From: Shinisaurus crocodilurus
Lineage: Eukaryota; Chordata; Lepidosauria; Squamata; Shinisauridae
Direction: 5' to 3'
Assembly (NCBI GenBank): GCA_021292165.1
Contig: CM037876.1
Span: 204,311,200 to 204,375,199 of the forward strand
DNA length: 64,000 nucleotides
Shown here: in pieces, positions 10,559-23,699 of the stretch
How the letters are laid out: every line of letters starts with the position of its first letter
How positions within the stretch are numbered: position 1 is the first letter of the stretch
The notes under the pieces: model-generated
Databases searched by the model: none
Told to the model about the DNA's origin: nothing
The model's input: only the letters and a program-made list of their open reading frames with translations
Position numbers and translations under genes: made by a program

Positions 10559-13290
10559 GACTTTAAATAAGTGATTCATTTTCAAGCACCAGAGGCTGGT
10601 AGTAACCTTTGCCGTTGCTGCTGAAGAAGCACAACCTTGTTCTTGACTGACTCTGCCCCACTGCCAAGGAAATCTGTCTCTTCTATTCCTATTAGTAATA
10701 AACTAGTTATCTCCAGAGTGGAGTGAAAGGCTCTTGCAGATCTGCGCAGTGCTTGGGTCTGGCATGCCAATCCTTCACCATTCCTGTAACCAAACATAAA
10801 AGGAAGAGAGACTGATGAGGACTTCCTTGCCTGCACTAGCCTGACACCATCACTGCTGACAGCATGAACTTAAGAGGACTTCAGGCAGCATGCTTGATAA
10901 GCCAATTATAACAGAAGCAAAGAGGTGTTGAGGGAGGGGCTGCAGATGTTGCTCTGGAATCAGAGGTTAAAGAACAGTCAGGCTCCTGTAGGAATAGCAG
11001 TGCTGGGAGGGAGGGACTACGTAATGCAGAAAAAATGTAGGCTCCGTTCATTTTTTTCAACGCTTTTTGTGACGTCAGGCAATCCACTTAAATCAACAAG
11101 CTTTTTCCTCCTGCAAATGGTGGCTAGCAAGCAGGGCTGTTTACACATATTTGCAAAACTGTGTTTAACAGCCTACCCGCTGCCTGGGAAAGCAAGAAAA
11201 TGTGGCAGATTTCCAGGAATAGGGTAAATTTAGTTTCCGATTCCTTCTTCTTATCTCCCCCACACTTCCCCCCATGCCACTGCCCCTGTTCCTACTGGCT
11301 ACAGGCAAAAAAAAAAAAAAAAAAAAAAGACTTCAGGCAGATTGATCGGGGCTGTAGGAACTTCCCCTTCTACCCCATGTCTATTCTTTGGTGTCCTCCT
11401 CATGCTCTGAGACACTGAATTCCCCGCGGGTAACAACAGCACCCAGTTGCTACATGAAGAGGCATGCAACATGATAAAAGCATCAGTAAGGATAGCAAAG
11501 CAAGCCCACACAGCCAGGGTGTGTGTGCATGCCTAAGGCATCACAACAACTAGGAGGGGGCAGCATCAGGGGCAAGGCAGCTAGGAGAGTCCTAGGCTAG
11601 CCTCTCTGAGGAGCTACAGCAGTGAATCAACTCTTTCTACAACTGGGGAATTCTCATTACATCAGGCTCATCCAGTTTCGTAGGCCAATAGATTTTACTA
11701 GCTGTCAGCTACAGGGAAATTCCAAATGCAGTTTCTCAGCCCAGTGGGAGCACTTCGTAACCCTGCCACAAAGGATCAAGGGTGAGAGATGATATTGTTG
11801 TTTGCCAGCAGCAATGAGGAGGAGCGTGGGTGGGTCTTTACCTGCAACATATCTCCTCTATCGTGGGCCTAGCCATTTGTGATTTGGGTATACCTCCTTG
11901 CCTAACAAAATATAAGCACATTTAAGCATACTCATCTGCTTGCCAATACATTTTTTAAAAGTCCCATTTGACTCAGACTTTCTCTTTCACCTTCAGAGCC
12001 CTGAATGTGTAGAATATTGCCAGGATAAAATGATAGCACTATGATTCTTCTGAGGGGTGAGGGTCACTTCTCATGGGGATGCTTTGTACTGGGGTATGGA
12101 CACCCAATTCAAGTACAAAACACAGGCACACCAACTATGAAAGACGCATGCATAAATGTTCTGCTGTGGTCCTTTTTAACATACGCTCTGTGCACAGGAT
12201 GCAGTCAGTACCATTTGGCCTACAAGTTGGGATTTCTGATGTAAATAGTTCTTGTGAAGGTAATGATCAAGTGCAGCTCACACAATGAACAAAGACGCAA
12301 AGCAAATGTTATGGCCAGAGATCCTAGGGGCTTCTCATGAGCCGTTTAACCCGGCGCTTCACGGAGGCTTCTTCTTCTTCTATTTTCTTTGCAGGAGAAA
12401 GAGAGCGTCATTTGCAAGTGGGTTTTTTCCCCCAGAGTTTTGCTTTCTCTGCCTTCCTATATGTTGTATTATACAATCACAAGGTGGAGATGAGGTACAG
12501 CGCAATAGCTGAACCACACGAGCCTTTATTCCAGTTTGCTGTGCCTTTAAATTTTAATACCTCATTACCCTCATTCTAAAAAGAGCCACAAAAATGGCCA
12601 CAAAACATGGGAGAAGCCCTGGAGGAGGATGACGTTGTGTAAAGGACCCATGAGTGAAGGATCATGAGCGCACAATAAATGCCTCATGCAGAGAAGCCCT
12701 AGATGTCTGCACAGCTAGCATCAAGTGATGAAGATTCCTAGATTCAATAGACAGGGGTCCTGTGCATTTAGTGGTTGTACATAGGAGGGAAATTTTCAGC
12801 AAGTGGTGCTTTTCCTGTTCCTGCCCTAGTGCATGGGTAAGGTGGAGCTGCACCATTATTTCCCATCTGTGCATAATCAAGAGCAGCATGCTGAATCCTA
12901 ATGAGTTCCGCTTTTTGTTAAATTATGGGTGCAAATTTCTAGCTGTGCTGGACATTGTCCCGGGGGGGCACGCGGGGGACACACTTGAAAATGATATGGA
13001 CTATGCTGGAAGCTCTGAAATCACAAAGGGGAATTTCAGTTGTCTAGGGAAAGATTTAATTTGGATTCCACTCACCTCCATGTCATTGAAACCCCTTCCT
13101 TCCTATACATATATTTCCCCCTCCACCATGCTGCATCCACCCCTTTCACTGCTAACTTGCTAAAAAGAGAGAGAGAAACCCAAATTATTTGATTTTGATT
13201 TCACATTTTGAAGTCATTTCCATGATGCAAGTCAGCCTTGAATTTAAGCACATGCCTGATAGCCATAGGCAAGAGAATTCCATGCAGATG
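10559..13290. other. No recognised gene
   Basis: Mostly unique-looking sequence with a poly(A) run at 11307. Open frames such as 12762-13163 lack family features. Confidence 0.5.
11307..11328. repeat. Poly(A) run
   Basis: About 22 A. No recognised retroelement body is attached to it. Confidence 0.9.
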
Positions 13291-13296
13291 ATTAAT

Positions 13297-13450
13297 AGAT
13301 TCATAGATTATAGAGTTGGAAGGGGCCTACAAGACCATCGAGTCCAACCCCCTGCTCAATGCAGGAAACTAGAGGAGGGGTCTCCCATCCAAGTAATAAC
13401 CAGGCCTGACCCTGCTTAGCTTTCCACGCTCAGACAAGCTGAGCCAGCGT
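13297..13450 (-). mobile_element. 5S rRNA-derived SINE with CR1-like tail
   Basis: The same chimeric SINE as at 9711-9883, on the minus strand. The CR1-type end ('tcatagattatagagttgga') is at the left, and the 5S-like head ('ggtctcccatccaagtaata', 'gaccctgcttagctttcc') is at the right. The 5S internal promoter elements are still recognisable. Confidence 0.88.
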
Positions 13451-15117
13451 GAGCCACAGGCCTGTTCGAGTGCAAGGGCTAGTAGAGGAATGCTCTGTCC
13501 CTCCTCTGTGCCCAGTACAGAAACCAAGTGTGCTGCAAGAGAACAGTGTAGTGGAGCCAGTACTTTTTATTACCAGGGACACGAGCGTCATCTGCCACCC
13601 ACCCAGAATTCCCTGTTCTCTCTTGAGTTTAGATGCAATTCTCACAGTAGCTGGAGGGAAATTAATTTTCCTAGCATCAATATATGCTTTGTTGTAATAC
13701 GACATATTTTGGGTGGCTTGGTCTTGAATGGGCAATTAGGACCCATTAGCTTTACAAAACTCCAGCTCCTAGCAGATGAAAACTCCTGGATCTGGTTTGT
13801 TGATATAGATCAACACTGCTGCCTATATTTTGGGCCTTTCTTTGGGGGTATGGCTATAGGGATTGTCATGTTGAGCGCCTGCACTTCAAAATTTACCACT
13901 ACACCACTGCAGAGGAGGGAAGTCAAGTCCTCCACACCTAGCAGAGAAATGCAGCAGGCTGTTGGAAGAGGGGAAGAGTTCTGCATCCCTCCTCTGCCAG
14001 CCCCAGCAGGCTAGGGTTTGGGTGGGGGGGGGGCAGGCTAGTTAACTTTTGTGAGCTTGTTTACAAAGCTGATTTATTGTAAATGCATGCCAATACGGAA
14101 AATTGTAATAATTTATTCTGACTGGAAAATCTTGAGTTTTAAGGGACGGAAATATAAACACACCCCTTATGGTAATTTCTGCAATGAAGTGCTCTCAGTT
14201 TGTTCTTCCAGAATGGCATGAGCAAGAAAGGCACCAAGTAAGTACCTGTAAGTTGTGTTTGGTGTTTCATAGAATGAATTTGCCTCAAGCAAACTTTTCA
14301 AGGGTTGCAACTACACTAGTAACGTTTCTGGAATAGGTTTTAGGGCAGTGGCCCACTTAAGGATACCTTGGTGCAGGTCCTGGATGTCACCAGTGCCCTC
14401 AAGGGGAAGGTTGCCACGATCCTCCCACTATCCTTATACCAAGACCATAAGCCCCCTTCAGCCATTTCCCCTCACCTGTTTCAGCCTCCAACTGGTAAGC
14501 CTGCTGAACATGCATGGGCTCTCCCTGTGATCTGGCTCATCTTGTGATCTGGAACTACTGCAAAACATTTTCCCAACACATGGATGGCTTGGGACACGAT
14601 TGTTAAATCACCGGGGAAGGAAACATGTGAAGGGGCCCATTTTATTTTATTTTTTAAGTTGATTGGTTTATTACATTGAAATGACAACCTGAATCCAAAA
14701 GGGAAAAGGGAGCCCAGTTGTGGTGTGCTTATACCACTAGCTGACATTTCCAAATGGTAATGGATTCATTTCTTCAGTTTCAGCGGTATAACATCAAACT
14801 CCATAAAATATAAATTCCCCTTAAGGTAACCTCTCATCAGGAGATATGTGCACGCACCTGTAAGAGAGAATGCTGAACAACAGTCCCTTGTGAAGAATAA
14901 TACATTTTACAGGGGAAACCTGTATAAGACAACCATCTGGAAAGGGAAACAGGGTGAGGAGATAGTGAATCTTTTCTAGTAGCAATGGATGTATGCTACC
15001 ATGTTATATCTTAAGATGTGTGTGTGTTTGTGCAAGTAACAGCAAACTAGGCCTCAGACCACCCAGGCACTGAACCATTTCATATAAATTAATAGGCTAT
15101 AGCCCATATTAAAGGAA

Positions 15118-15140
15118 GTGTGTGTGTGTGTGTGTGTGTA
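15118..15140. repeat. (GT)n microsatellite
   Basis: About 11 GT units. Confidence 0.95.
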
Positions 15141-16256
15141 TTAGAAATCTACTCAGCCTGCCTCTTAAGTTTTCAGCAGCTTTTTTTCTTGTTTTGAGTC
15201 ATGCTTTCCACATAAAACTCAGCAGCCGTGACCCAGTGTTCTACATTTCAGTTCCTTTCCTCCACCCAGCGCATTAGTGGTCTGTGTTTGACATTAGTGA
15301 ATTGGCGGGCTCCAGGGCATGCAGCTCATGACGCCATAGCAAAAACACACATAAGTATCTTTGCCAAAACCTCAGGAAGGAAATTACCAACAACTTCTGG
15401 GAACGGGCTCCCTCCCCTCCCTGAACGGAATGGCCTGTGTGTGCGTGTGTAATTGGGTAACTATATGTGTAGGTTGGGATAAGCAAATGTAAAACAGTAA
15501 CATATACAGACTGATTATCCATTATTTTAATCGCACAAATTCTGCTCAAGACAGAAAGGATTGTAGTGGGCGTGCATGGAGGGCATATTTACACAGCACC
15601 TGCACTGACATTTTAAAATTTATCATATTTGTATCACACTCTTCCTCTAGCTTGCTCAAAGCAGCTCATTTAATCCTTATAATCCTACCTTGAGGTAAAT
15701 TAAGCAGAGGAATAATCCACCAGATACCAGTCAGCAGTTCACTGGTGGGCCATGGACTACCTTCTACTAAACACACGCCGGATTCTTCAATCTACAGTTA
15801 TCCCCACAGTGGCTGGGGATAATGGTGGATCAGTGTGGACAGTTTAGTCTACAGGGCCAGCACCCCACAGTTGGTAGGGGCAAATTCTCGAAAGAGAGAG
15901 CTGCCTTTTCCAGGTACACTCCCCATGCTTCCAGTTGTGACCTACAGTAGTCAAGTGAGAGCATGAGTAGCTGCAGCACACACATGCCCAGACTATCAGC
16001 TTGCCCATATGCAAAATGCAAAAGAGGCAGACTGCCAGTCTTATGTCTGACTAAAAGTTCTGTGTAACTTTCAAGAGCAACCATTACAGAACAGAACTAT
16101 TGTAGAACAAGTGAAGCCATGTCCACCCACTGCAGTTTGGCATCTGACAAGTTCATTAAATAATTATATATAAATTATGCTAAGTATGTGTAGATATATA
16201 TGCAAATTAACCACAGCCTCCTGACATGCAAATATAACACCAGTGTTCAGCCTTGT

Positions 16257-16552
16257 TTTGGGAGTAGTGATGGCCACCAATTTGGACAGCTTTAAAATGG
16301 GATTGGACAAATTCCTGGAGGAGATGGCTATCAGTGGCTAGGAGTCCTGATTGGCTATATGCTTCCTCCAGTATCAGAGGCAGTATGCCTATGTACTCCA
16401 GTTGCTGGGGAACATGGGCAGGAGGGTGCTGTTGCACTCCTGTCCTGCTTGTGGGTTTCCCATGGGCAGCTGGTTGGCCACTGTGTGAACAGAATGCTGG
16501 AGTAGATGGACCCTTGGTTTGATCTAGCATGGCTCTTCTTATGTTCTTATGA
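16257..16552 (+). mobile_element. CR1/L3-like LINE 3' UTR fragment
   Basis: The same 3' end as the element at 31490-32520, here in plus orientation. It reads from 'gtgatggccaccaatttgga' through 'ctggagtagatggacccttg' to 'cttcttatgttcttatgag'. It is a short 5'-truncated insertion with no coding capacity. Confidence 0.85.
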
Positions 16553-18402
16553 GTACTGTGCTAACAACAGAGGGTATGGCAATAGCAGTGTATAGTAGAA
16601 GGAAGTCTGCATTTTTTTAAAAAAGGCTACCCTCATAGAAGCTGGGAGCCTATAGGAGGAAAAGACACACTAAGTGATACATACAAGATAGATTCCAAGT
16701 CAGAAACGCCAGCTAGTATTAAGAAAATAGCTCTATCTGAAGGTGGGATATCTATATTACAATGCACGAACAGATTTTATGGAAGTATTGATGTGACTGC
16801 CTATGGCAGTGGTTGGCTCAGATACCTGCCTGGGCAGTTGAAATGTCCTGTGAATGTGAGTGCTCTGATCCTAGAGCATTATAGGTAGAGCATTATAGGA
16901 AAGGAAAGGCAGAAGTAACAAGGGGCTAGGAAAGCAGGTTAGAAAAGAGTGGTTCAGGTGAGTGAGGGGAAATAAAAAGGAAAATGAAAGGAAAAGTGGG
17001 AGACAGCATCGGCAAACATAGTGCAGAGCTGCATAGGTGAGACAGGCTGAAGGTCGCATATTGTCTGGAAATAAACAGCTACATCTTTGGCAGCGGGCCT
17101 CTAGTTTAAAGATAGCGCTTTACTTACAGATGTGCCTGGGAGATACTGAAAATTATTAGAGACTCTCCCCTGCCTCCACTCCACATTCCTTGGGGAAAGC
17201 AGAAGGGATTTCCACGAGGCAGGTTTAATCACAAATGCACTGGATGCACTTGGCCTGTCCCCACAACAGGCTTCAACAGGCTCATGGAAAACCCCGAGTT
17301 GTGCGATTTTATGCAGGGCTGCTTGTCCTTGATTTACACCAGTGACCTTGCAGTGGTGGCACACACTTCACCAACCACAAGCCCTGCTTGCCTGCATCCG
17401 TTCTCCTCCAGTGGGGAATTGCTGTCATGTGCAAATTGTTCAGAGCACAGTAAATACACTTGGCTGAATCACTGCCTTCCTCTTCTCTCCTCTGCTTGTG
17501 TTCTGCAATCACCAAACCTATAAGCAACACAGGGCATGGACTGCAGGCTTTAAAGCCGTAATTACAGATATGATCTTCCTAGACCAGAGGTTATTTATTA
17601 CTTTCTACGGTAGCGAGAGTAAGCATCTTTAGTCAATACAACATCAGACTCCTACTGTGCGAAGTGCTGTTGCTGAGCAACAGTCTCCACCTAGAATGAC
17701 TTCAGAAACCACAGTTAAGACACTGACATTTGCATTCTCCTTTTTATACATGTAGGACAAAAGATTAATCAACTTGTCAAGAGCATACAACAAGTTCATG
17801 GCAGAACCATTCTCCAGAGATCAAGCCTATGCTCATAGGGTAGACTAATATCCTGCAGTAAAGACATCCTGAGTATGTTTCTGAGAGATTTTTATTCAAA
17901 CTGTTTACAACAGATATTCCTTGCATGATATGCTTGTTCTTGTGATTAGATACACTTGCTCCCATATCTAATGTAATTCTATCCCTGCCGCTATCTATGC
18001 TATTATGCATTCATGCCATCCAGTTAAATACAATATTCCAACAATACAACTGTATACAAAAACAACTAAGATGGCACAGGCCCAGGGTTAAAAGTGAGAT
18101 TTCTGGCTTGACAAGTTTGGCAGAGCTGTAAGCAGGGCTCTAGAACAACAGTTCTCTTCAGTCTAGGTTGCCATTATACATTATAATGTGAGGGCTTAAA
18201 CAGCAGAGTGTCATAAGCTGCATTTACGGTAAATTGCTTTGATTACATTGTAATGCTGATACACATGTGATAAAGGTGGCTGAACACAACAAGACTTTCA
18301 AGGCCATCACTCTTCCTAGCATTTAAGGGTCTCCCAGATTGCCATCTTGTGTGCAATATGGATAGCCCCGACTGTGGGATATGCATCAGTAGACACTGAC
18401 TG

Positions 18403-18720
18403 GGTTCACATGACATGACAACCCACCATGAGCAACCAGCCATGGTGGGTTGTTGTGTTGGCTGAACCTGGAGCATTTTCTGCAGGGTGGCTTATTTGGG
18501 GGGAACAAGCCACACAGAGTACCCATGGCTTCTTGTAGGGTTGTCCTTGCCCATTATGTATTGTCATGTCGTCTGAACCCAGGAGACCAATTTTATCATG
18601 GGTTGCCATGATCGGCTACAGAGCCACTCAGCAAGAATGGCAAAAAAAGCCCATGCCGCTCGCTTTTCACAATCTTGCCAGTGACTGCCCTTCTGCCAAT
18701 GCCAAAATGGCAGTTTGGAA
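18403..18720 (-). mobile_element. Foldback-family left-end fragment
   Basis: 'ctgggttcacatgacatgac' and 'aacccaccatgagcaaccag' form a palindromic tip. Then come 'gtcatgtcgtctgaacccag', 'caaaaaaagcccatgccgct' and 'ttgccagtgactgccc', in the order of the reverse-oriented copies. Related sequence may extend to about 18960. Confidence 0.65.
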
Positions 18721-19266
18721 GGATCGTCACTCATTCCCCAGCTTTTTTATTTTTATTTTCAGTGCCTCAAAAATGCACAATTGGGGTCGTAATTTTTTAA
18801 TTATTATTATTTTTGTCAGTCTTTCGCAAGTTCGCACTTATGGCTATTTGATATGGGTAGTCTTTCCAGATCAATTACCTTGTACGTTTCAGCTGTCAAA
18901 GGGAGCAGCCAAGGGGAGTAGGTAACATAAAAGGAAATTGACAGGATGAGGTTGCCTATCTAATTTTCACACAGTAGAGAAGGACTGGGGAAGAAACAGC
19001 AGTAAGAGAAAGGAGGGACCCAGTAGAGCAAGTCAGAAGCACCAAAAAGGAGGAGGGGAAGCCAACGGGATAAGTGCACCAAAAGGAGAGGGGAAACAAT
19101 ATCTCTTCCATGGCAATGTGATCCTCTCGTTTTTAAGTGTTGCGCTTCTCAGTGTCCTCCACCTTTTCAACAGTTCTCCAGCTACTCCAGAAAGGGGAGA
19201 TATTAACCCCCCTCTTTTTGCAGCTCCTTTCAGAGCAGTTACTGCTGCTGGGCATACATCTGTTGG

Positions 19267-21236
19267 AGTCTGTTGCACTGCATTGGAAAGAGCATTATTA
19301 TGACCTTTTAAATCGTAAATCTAGGGTGGATAATGAGATTTTTTAGCAAATCCCGCAAAAACAAATTAGAGAGGAACTTGCAATACTCCCCACTTCGGAT
19401 GAAGTAAAAAAAGCCATCAATCAAATGAAGAACAACAAAGCTAGTGGACCAGATGGGATTCCTGCTGAAATCTTTAAAGAAGGGCCCCCCGAACTTGTAC
19501 ATCATCTTCATAAACTCATCGAAAAAATCTGGATAACAGAAGAGATCCCAGAAGACTTCAGGGATGCCATAATTATCATCCTCCTTAAGAAGGGTGATAG
19601 AACAGACTGTGGAAACTATCGGGGCATTTCTCTCTTAGCTACCGCAGGTAAAATATTTGCTAGGATTCTTCTCGCAAACCGTCTTCTATCTATTTCAGAA
19701 GAGATCCTCCCTGAATCTCAATATGGTTTCCGCCCCTCTAGAGGGACAGTAGACATGATTTTTACTGCACGTCAGCTCCAAGAAAAATGCCGGGAGCAAA
19801 ATCAACCCCTTTATATGGCATTTATTGATTTGGCTAAGGCCTTTGATGCTGTAGACCGTACAGCTCTCTGGACTATCCTTATGAAAATTGGATGCCCCAA
19901 TAAATTTGTGAATATCTTGCGACTTCTCCATGACAACATGACGGCAACGGTTTTGGACAACAACGGCTCTCATGGTGCTCCATTTAAAGTGGGATCAGGT
20001 GTTGAACAGGGATGTGTTATCGCCCCAACATTATTTGCTATTTTCATCGCCATGGTTTTACATCTTGTCGAGGGAAAACTTCCCACTGGTGTGGGAATTA
20101 TATATCGAACAGATGGAATTGGAAAGCTTTTTAATCTCAGCAGGCTGAAAGCAAAAAGTAAAGTAATTACAACCTCCATTGTGGAACTTCAGTATGCTGA
20201 CGAAAATGTGGTCTCCGCACATTCAGAGGATGATCTCCAAACTATCCTAAATGCTTTTGCAGAAGCATACGAAAACTTGGTCTCTCACTTAACATCAAAA
20301 AACACAAAGTGCTTCATCAGCAAGTGCAAGTTAACCCTTTGGTGATGCCATCTATCCAGCTTGGCGGGGCAATACTGGAAAATGTCGATCATTTTCTCTA
20401 TCTTGGCAGCTATCTTTCTGTTACAGCTAACACTGACAGTGAAATCCAGCATCGTTTGAGCTCCGCAAGTGCCGCATTTTCTCGAATGAAACATAAGAGT
20501 GTTCAAGGATCGGGATATCTGTAAGGAGACCAAAACACTGGTTTATGAAGCCATTGTATTACCAACTTTATTGTATGCCTGCGAAACATGGACTATCTAT
20601 AAACGTCACTTCCACCTCCTTGAAAGATTTCATCAACGTTGCCTCCGGAAAATCCTGCGAATTACTTGGGAAGATAGGCGAACAAAGGTCAGTGTACTGG
20701 AAGAAGCAAAGACTACTAGCGTTGAAAAAATGATCCTTCAATGCCAACTTCAATTGACTGGTCATGTTGTTCGAATGTCTGACTGCTGTCTCCCAAAGCA
20801 GTTACTTTATTCCCAACTCAAGGATGAAAAGCGGAATATCGGTAGTCAGTATAAGAGGTTTAAAGATGTTCTTAAGACTAATCTAAAAAAATGCAATATA
20901 AACATCGAAAACTGGGAAACTCTGGCCCATGAACAATCTAAATGGAGGTTGGCCTTTCACAAAGGTTCCATGGACTTTGAAGAAGCCCAAGTGCAAGGTG
21001 AAAGGGAGAAACATGCTAAGTGAAAAGCACGTCAAATGAATCCTTTACAGGACCATCTTCTATCTGGAAACCTGTGTCCTCACTGTGGGAAGCTGTGTGG
21101 ATCTAGAATTGGCCTCCACAGTCACTTACGGACCCATCGCTAGAGTCTACAGAATTTTTTAGAATTTCCTCCTTTTTTAATTTTCTTTTTGTAATTTTAT
21201 CCTGGAAGACAATTTTACTTGGTCACGAGTGATCGC
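19267..21236 (+). mobile_element. LINE copy A, 5'-truncated non-LTR retrotransposon (RT and C2H2 finger)
   Basis: This is the same family as the element at 57564-60338, in the opposite orientation and nearly identical over long stretches. It is truncated further, starting just upstream of the reverse transcriptase. The RT frame is 19425-20345 with CGNYRGISLLATAGK, FIDLAKAFD (19820-19846), GVEQGCVIAPTLF and YADE (20193-20204). The frame resumes at 20499-21023 with LLYACETWT and GHVVRMSD. A C2H2 finger (CPHC...HSHLRTH) follows near 21070-21141. Lesions: a TAG stop at 19344-19346, a 3-nt insertion giving ARILLANRL, a missing base at about 20275 (same as copy B), one extra base near 20493, and a CGA-to-TGA stop at 21021-21023 that cuts off the finger. 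Flanks differ from those of copy B, so the two are separate insertions. Confidence 0.92.
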
Positions 21237-21249
21237 TTACTCCCTGACA

Positions 21250-21328
21250 TCTGCTGGGCGTTCTGCAAACAAACAACCCTCCATGGCTTATTTGCAGGGA
21301 GGCTTAGTGTGATGTGCGAACCTGCCCA
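21250..21328 (+). mobile_element. Foldback-family right tip next to LINE copy A
   Basis: 'caaccctccatggcttattt' pairs with 'gcagggaggctta', followed by the terminal 'gtgatgtgcgaacctgccca'. It starts about 15 bp after the 3' end of the LINE at 19267-21236, so the LINE may have inserted into an older element. Confidence 0.55.
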
Positions 21329-22689
21329 GAAAGAGAGAACAAAAATCTCACATTACTGATAGGACAAAAGACCATAAGGGACCTGTCTTTCTACAGTAAG
21401 TCAGACCAGACCCATCTGAGAGCAAGAGTCTTGAAAAGACTTCAGTGCCACTTGATCTACATAAAACAGCTGGCAGAACCCTTTTATTCAGAAGAGCCTC
21501 CAACCTGGTAATCAGAGGGGTAACTCTTTCCCCCTGCACTATTTTTATGATTAAAACAGACTCAGCCGCCTCCCCAAGCAGCTATTAGCCCTGCTAGAAA
21601 AAAGACAAAGGGAAATGGTGTCGTTTTTCGTCAATAGGGTTAATAGCAGAATGAAGTGGGGGAGGGCGGATTTCAAATTGGGCAAAGGGCATGGGGGCAA
21701 AGGCTTAACACCCCTTTCCCAGTCCCAATCTAATTTCAGGGGGGCTGAGTAATCCAGTCACAGATCTCCCACGTGACATGTTCTTTGCCCCCAAAGGCTA
21801 CTTCACACATGACATTTTCCCTACACAACAGTAATCTGAAGGGATCCCAGGAGAGAGAGAGAGAGGGAGGCAAGCAAGCTCCACTTGGACCGTTGCCTCC
21901 CCCCCCCCCACAGGGCCATTATCACGAACTGCTCTGTGGGAAGGATCCTGATCACTAGTTTAAAAAAAAATAATAATGCTGTGATTTTGTTAATGATTGT
22001 CGTCATTACATGTAATCCACCTTGAAAGGATTTGTATCCTGAAAGGTGGGATATAAGTAACTGCAATAAATACATAGAGTGCATACATCTGTGTACACTG
22101 CCATGTTTGAAAACAGTACACGTGTTTATTTTGCAGTGACTGCTCAAGCTTAGAAGCTGCAGTGGCTTCCAAGCATGTATAATCAGAGCCAAATAAATAC
22201 CTGTGCCATTTTCAAACATGACAGCATACACAGAAGATATCCCCATGTAGGAAAATACCATGTGTGAAGCAGCCTTTCAGTTATCACCCAGACATCAGAG
22301 TGACTATTCTATCTGCAAAGTGAAAAGGACAGCACTGTACCCCAAGAGTCCTCGCAAAATATTAACTGGCCCTAGTTTTAATCTGATCCTGCCAATGCCA
22401 AACTACACACCAAATAAAATGTACACCTTCCTGCTACATGATGCAACAAATCATTCTCTAAGTTAACAATGTAATGCAATTATGATGCTATAGGATTGGT
22501 TGGTTCCAGTTTAGTTTTTCAAAAATATATCTGGACTAGACAAATGAATAGGTGTTGGATATAGCAGTAGTGCTCAGATAGAATGGCCAGGGGATGAAGC
22601 TGAGGTCTCTATTCCCATTTTATATTTCTACTGTAGCATCTAGTATTGCCCATTCATAAATTGCAGCAAAGCAGGCTAGAGCAGCCTCC
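21329..22689. other. No recognised gene
   Basis: Includes a short LINE/SINE-like tail at about 22018-22070 ('ggtgggatataagtaactgc') and otherwise unclassified sequence. Confidence 0.45.
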
Positions 22690-22798
22690 CTGAACCTGGT
22701 GCCCTCCAGATGTGTTGGACTGCAACACCCATCATTCCCAGCCAGCATGGCCAATGGCAGTCCAACACATCTAGAGGGCACCAGTTTGGGCAAGGCTT
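22690..22798. mobile_element. Palindromic hAT MITE
   Basis: Arms 'ctggtgccctccagatgtgt' and 'acacatctagagggcaccag' pair around 'cagccagcatggcc'. Partial flank match GCTAGAG / ACTAGAG. Confidence 0.8.
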
Positions 22799-23699
22799 GA
22801 CTAGAGGAACCACTGATTTGTCCTAGTAAAGTTATTGTTACTTTTTTAACAGAGCGAGTGGCCACAGGAGATAGAGGCGTCCGAGGGTATGAGCAAGTTG
22901 TCTGTAAACCTTGCTCCAAATTATGCCCAGGGCACCTAGTCACTCTGTGCTAGGAAAGAGTATAGGCGTAAGACCTGCCTTCCTAATGGACTGAATGAGA
23001 GCTTTAACCTTCCCCGCCTTTTCCCTTTGACCGCTTGGAGGATTTCATTCATTCACGCCTGTCCCTTGGAGCTCACTAGCACTGTAGCTGCACACACTCC
23101 ACAGAAGGGCTATAATTAGAATATCATGCTTACTTAGCCACTTTACCACATGGTCTGTGGTTGGGGATAAGAGTCCCTCAGGGACTGATTCATTGCAATG
23201 AAACCCCCACAGTCACCCTCCTTTTCCTCTTTCCGAATGAATCCATTGATTATTTTTTAAGAGTTCTGGAAAAGGGCCCTGCTCATTCATTCACTCGCTC
23301 TGCAAATACTAACATGGCTAGGCACGGCTGAACCATGGGGGTGGGGGAGGGGAGAGGATATTTGGGCTTTAATTTCCCTCCCTGCAATCCTACCTATTCT
23401 CCTTCTCTGAGGCGGCAATCCTACACAATGCACTGAACTCAATGGGGCTTATTTCTCGGTAGACATGCACAGGAATTCACTGTGAATGTCCTATTCTACA
23501 AATACCGGTATACCTCTGCTGGTTACCTGTTTCATGGAACCGACTACAAACAAGGGCCAGATACAGGACCTGTGCTAGGAGCTGTGGCACAGGTGAGAGA
23601 AAAAAGCAAGTTCTGTGGCACAGAAAGAAGCAAGTTTGTGGTGATGTGACAAAAGCACTGATGCTTAGGTCAGTAATCTTGTGATCACCTGCACAGCCT

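Larger units (their letters stand above)
13451..18400. other. No recognised gene apart from the LINE fragment at 16257
   Basis: Unique-looking sequence with scattered GT repeats. A 174-codon plus-strand open frame at 13490-14014 has no recognisable domain. A degraded LINE/SINE-like stretch may lie at 15600-15715. Confidence 0.45.

Noticed and set aside
11165..11225. Possible DUSP8 third coding exon on the minus strand (a stretch reading ATFSCFPR in one frame)
   Set aside because: The flanking residues, the invariant GLCEGK segment and the splice sites do not fit, and the other frames have stops; chance similarity.
13490..14014. 174-codon plus-strand open frame
   Set aside because: Low-complexity composition without known motifs; partly over repeat-derived sequence.
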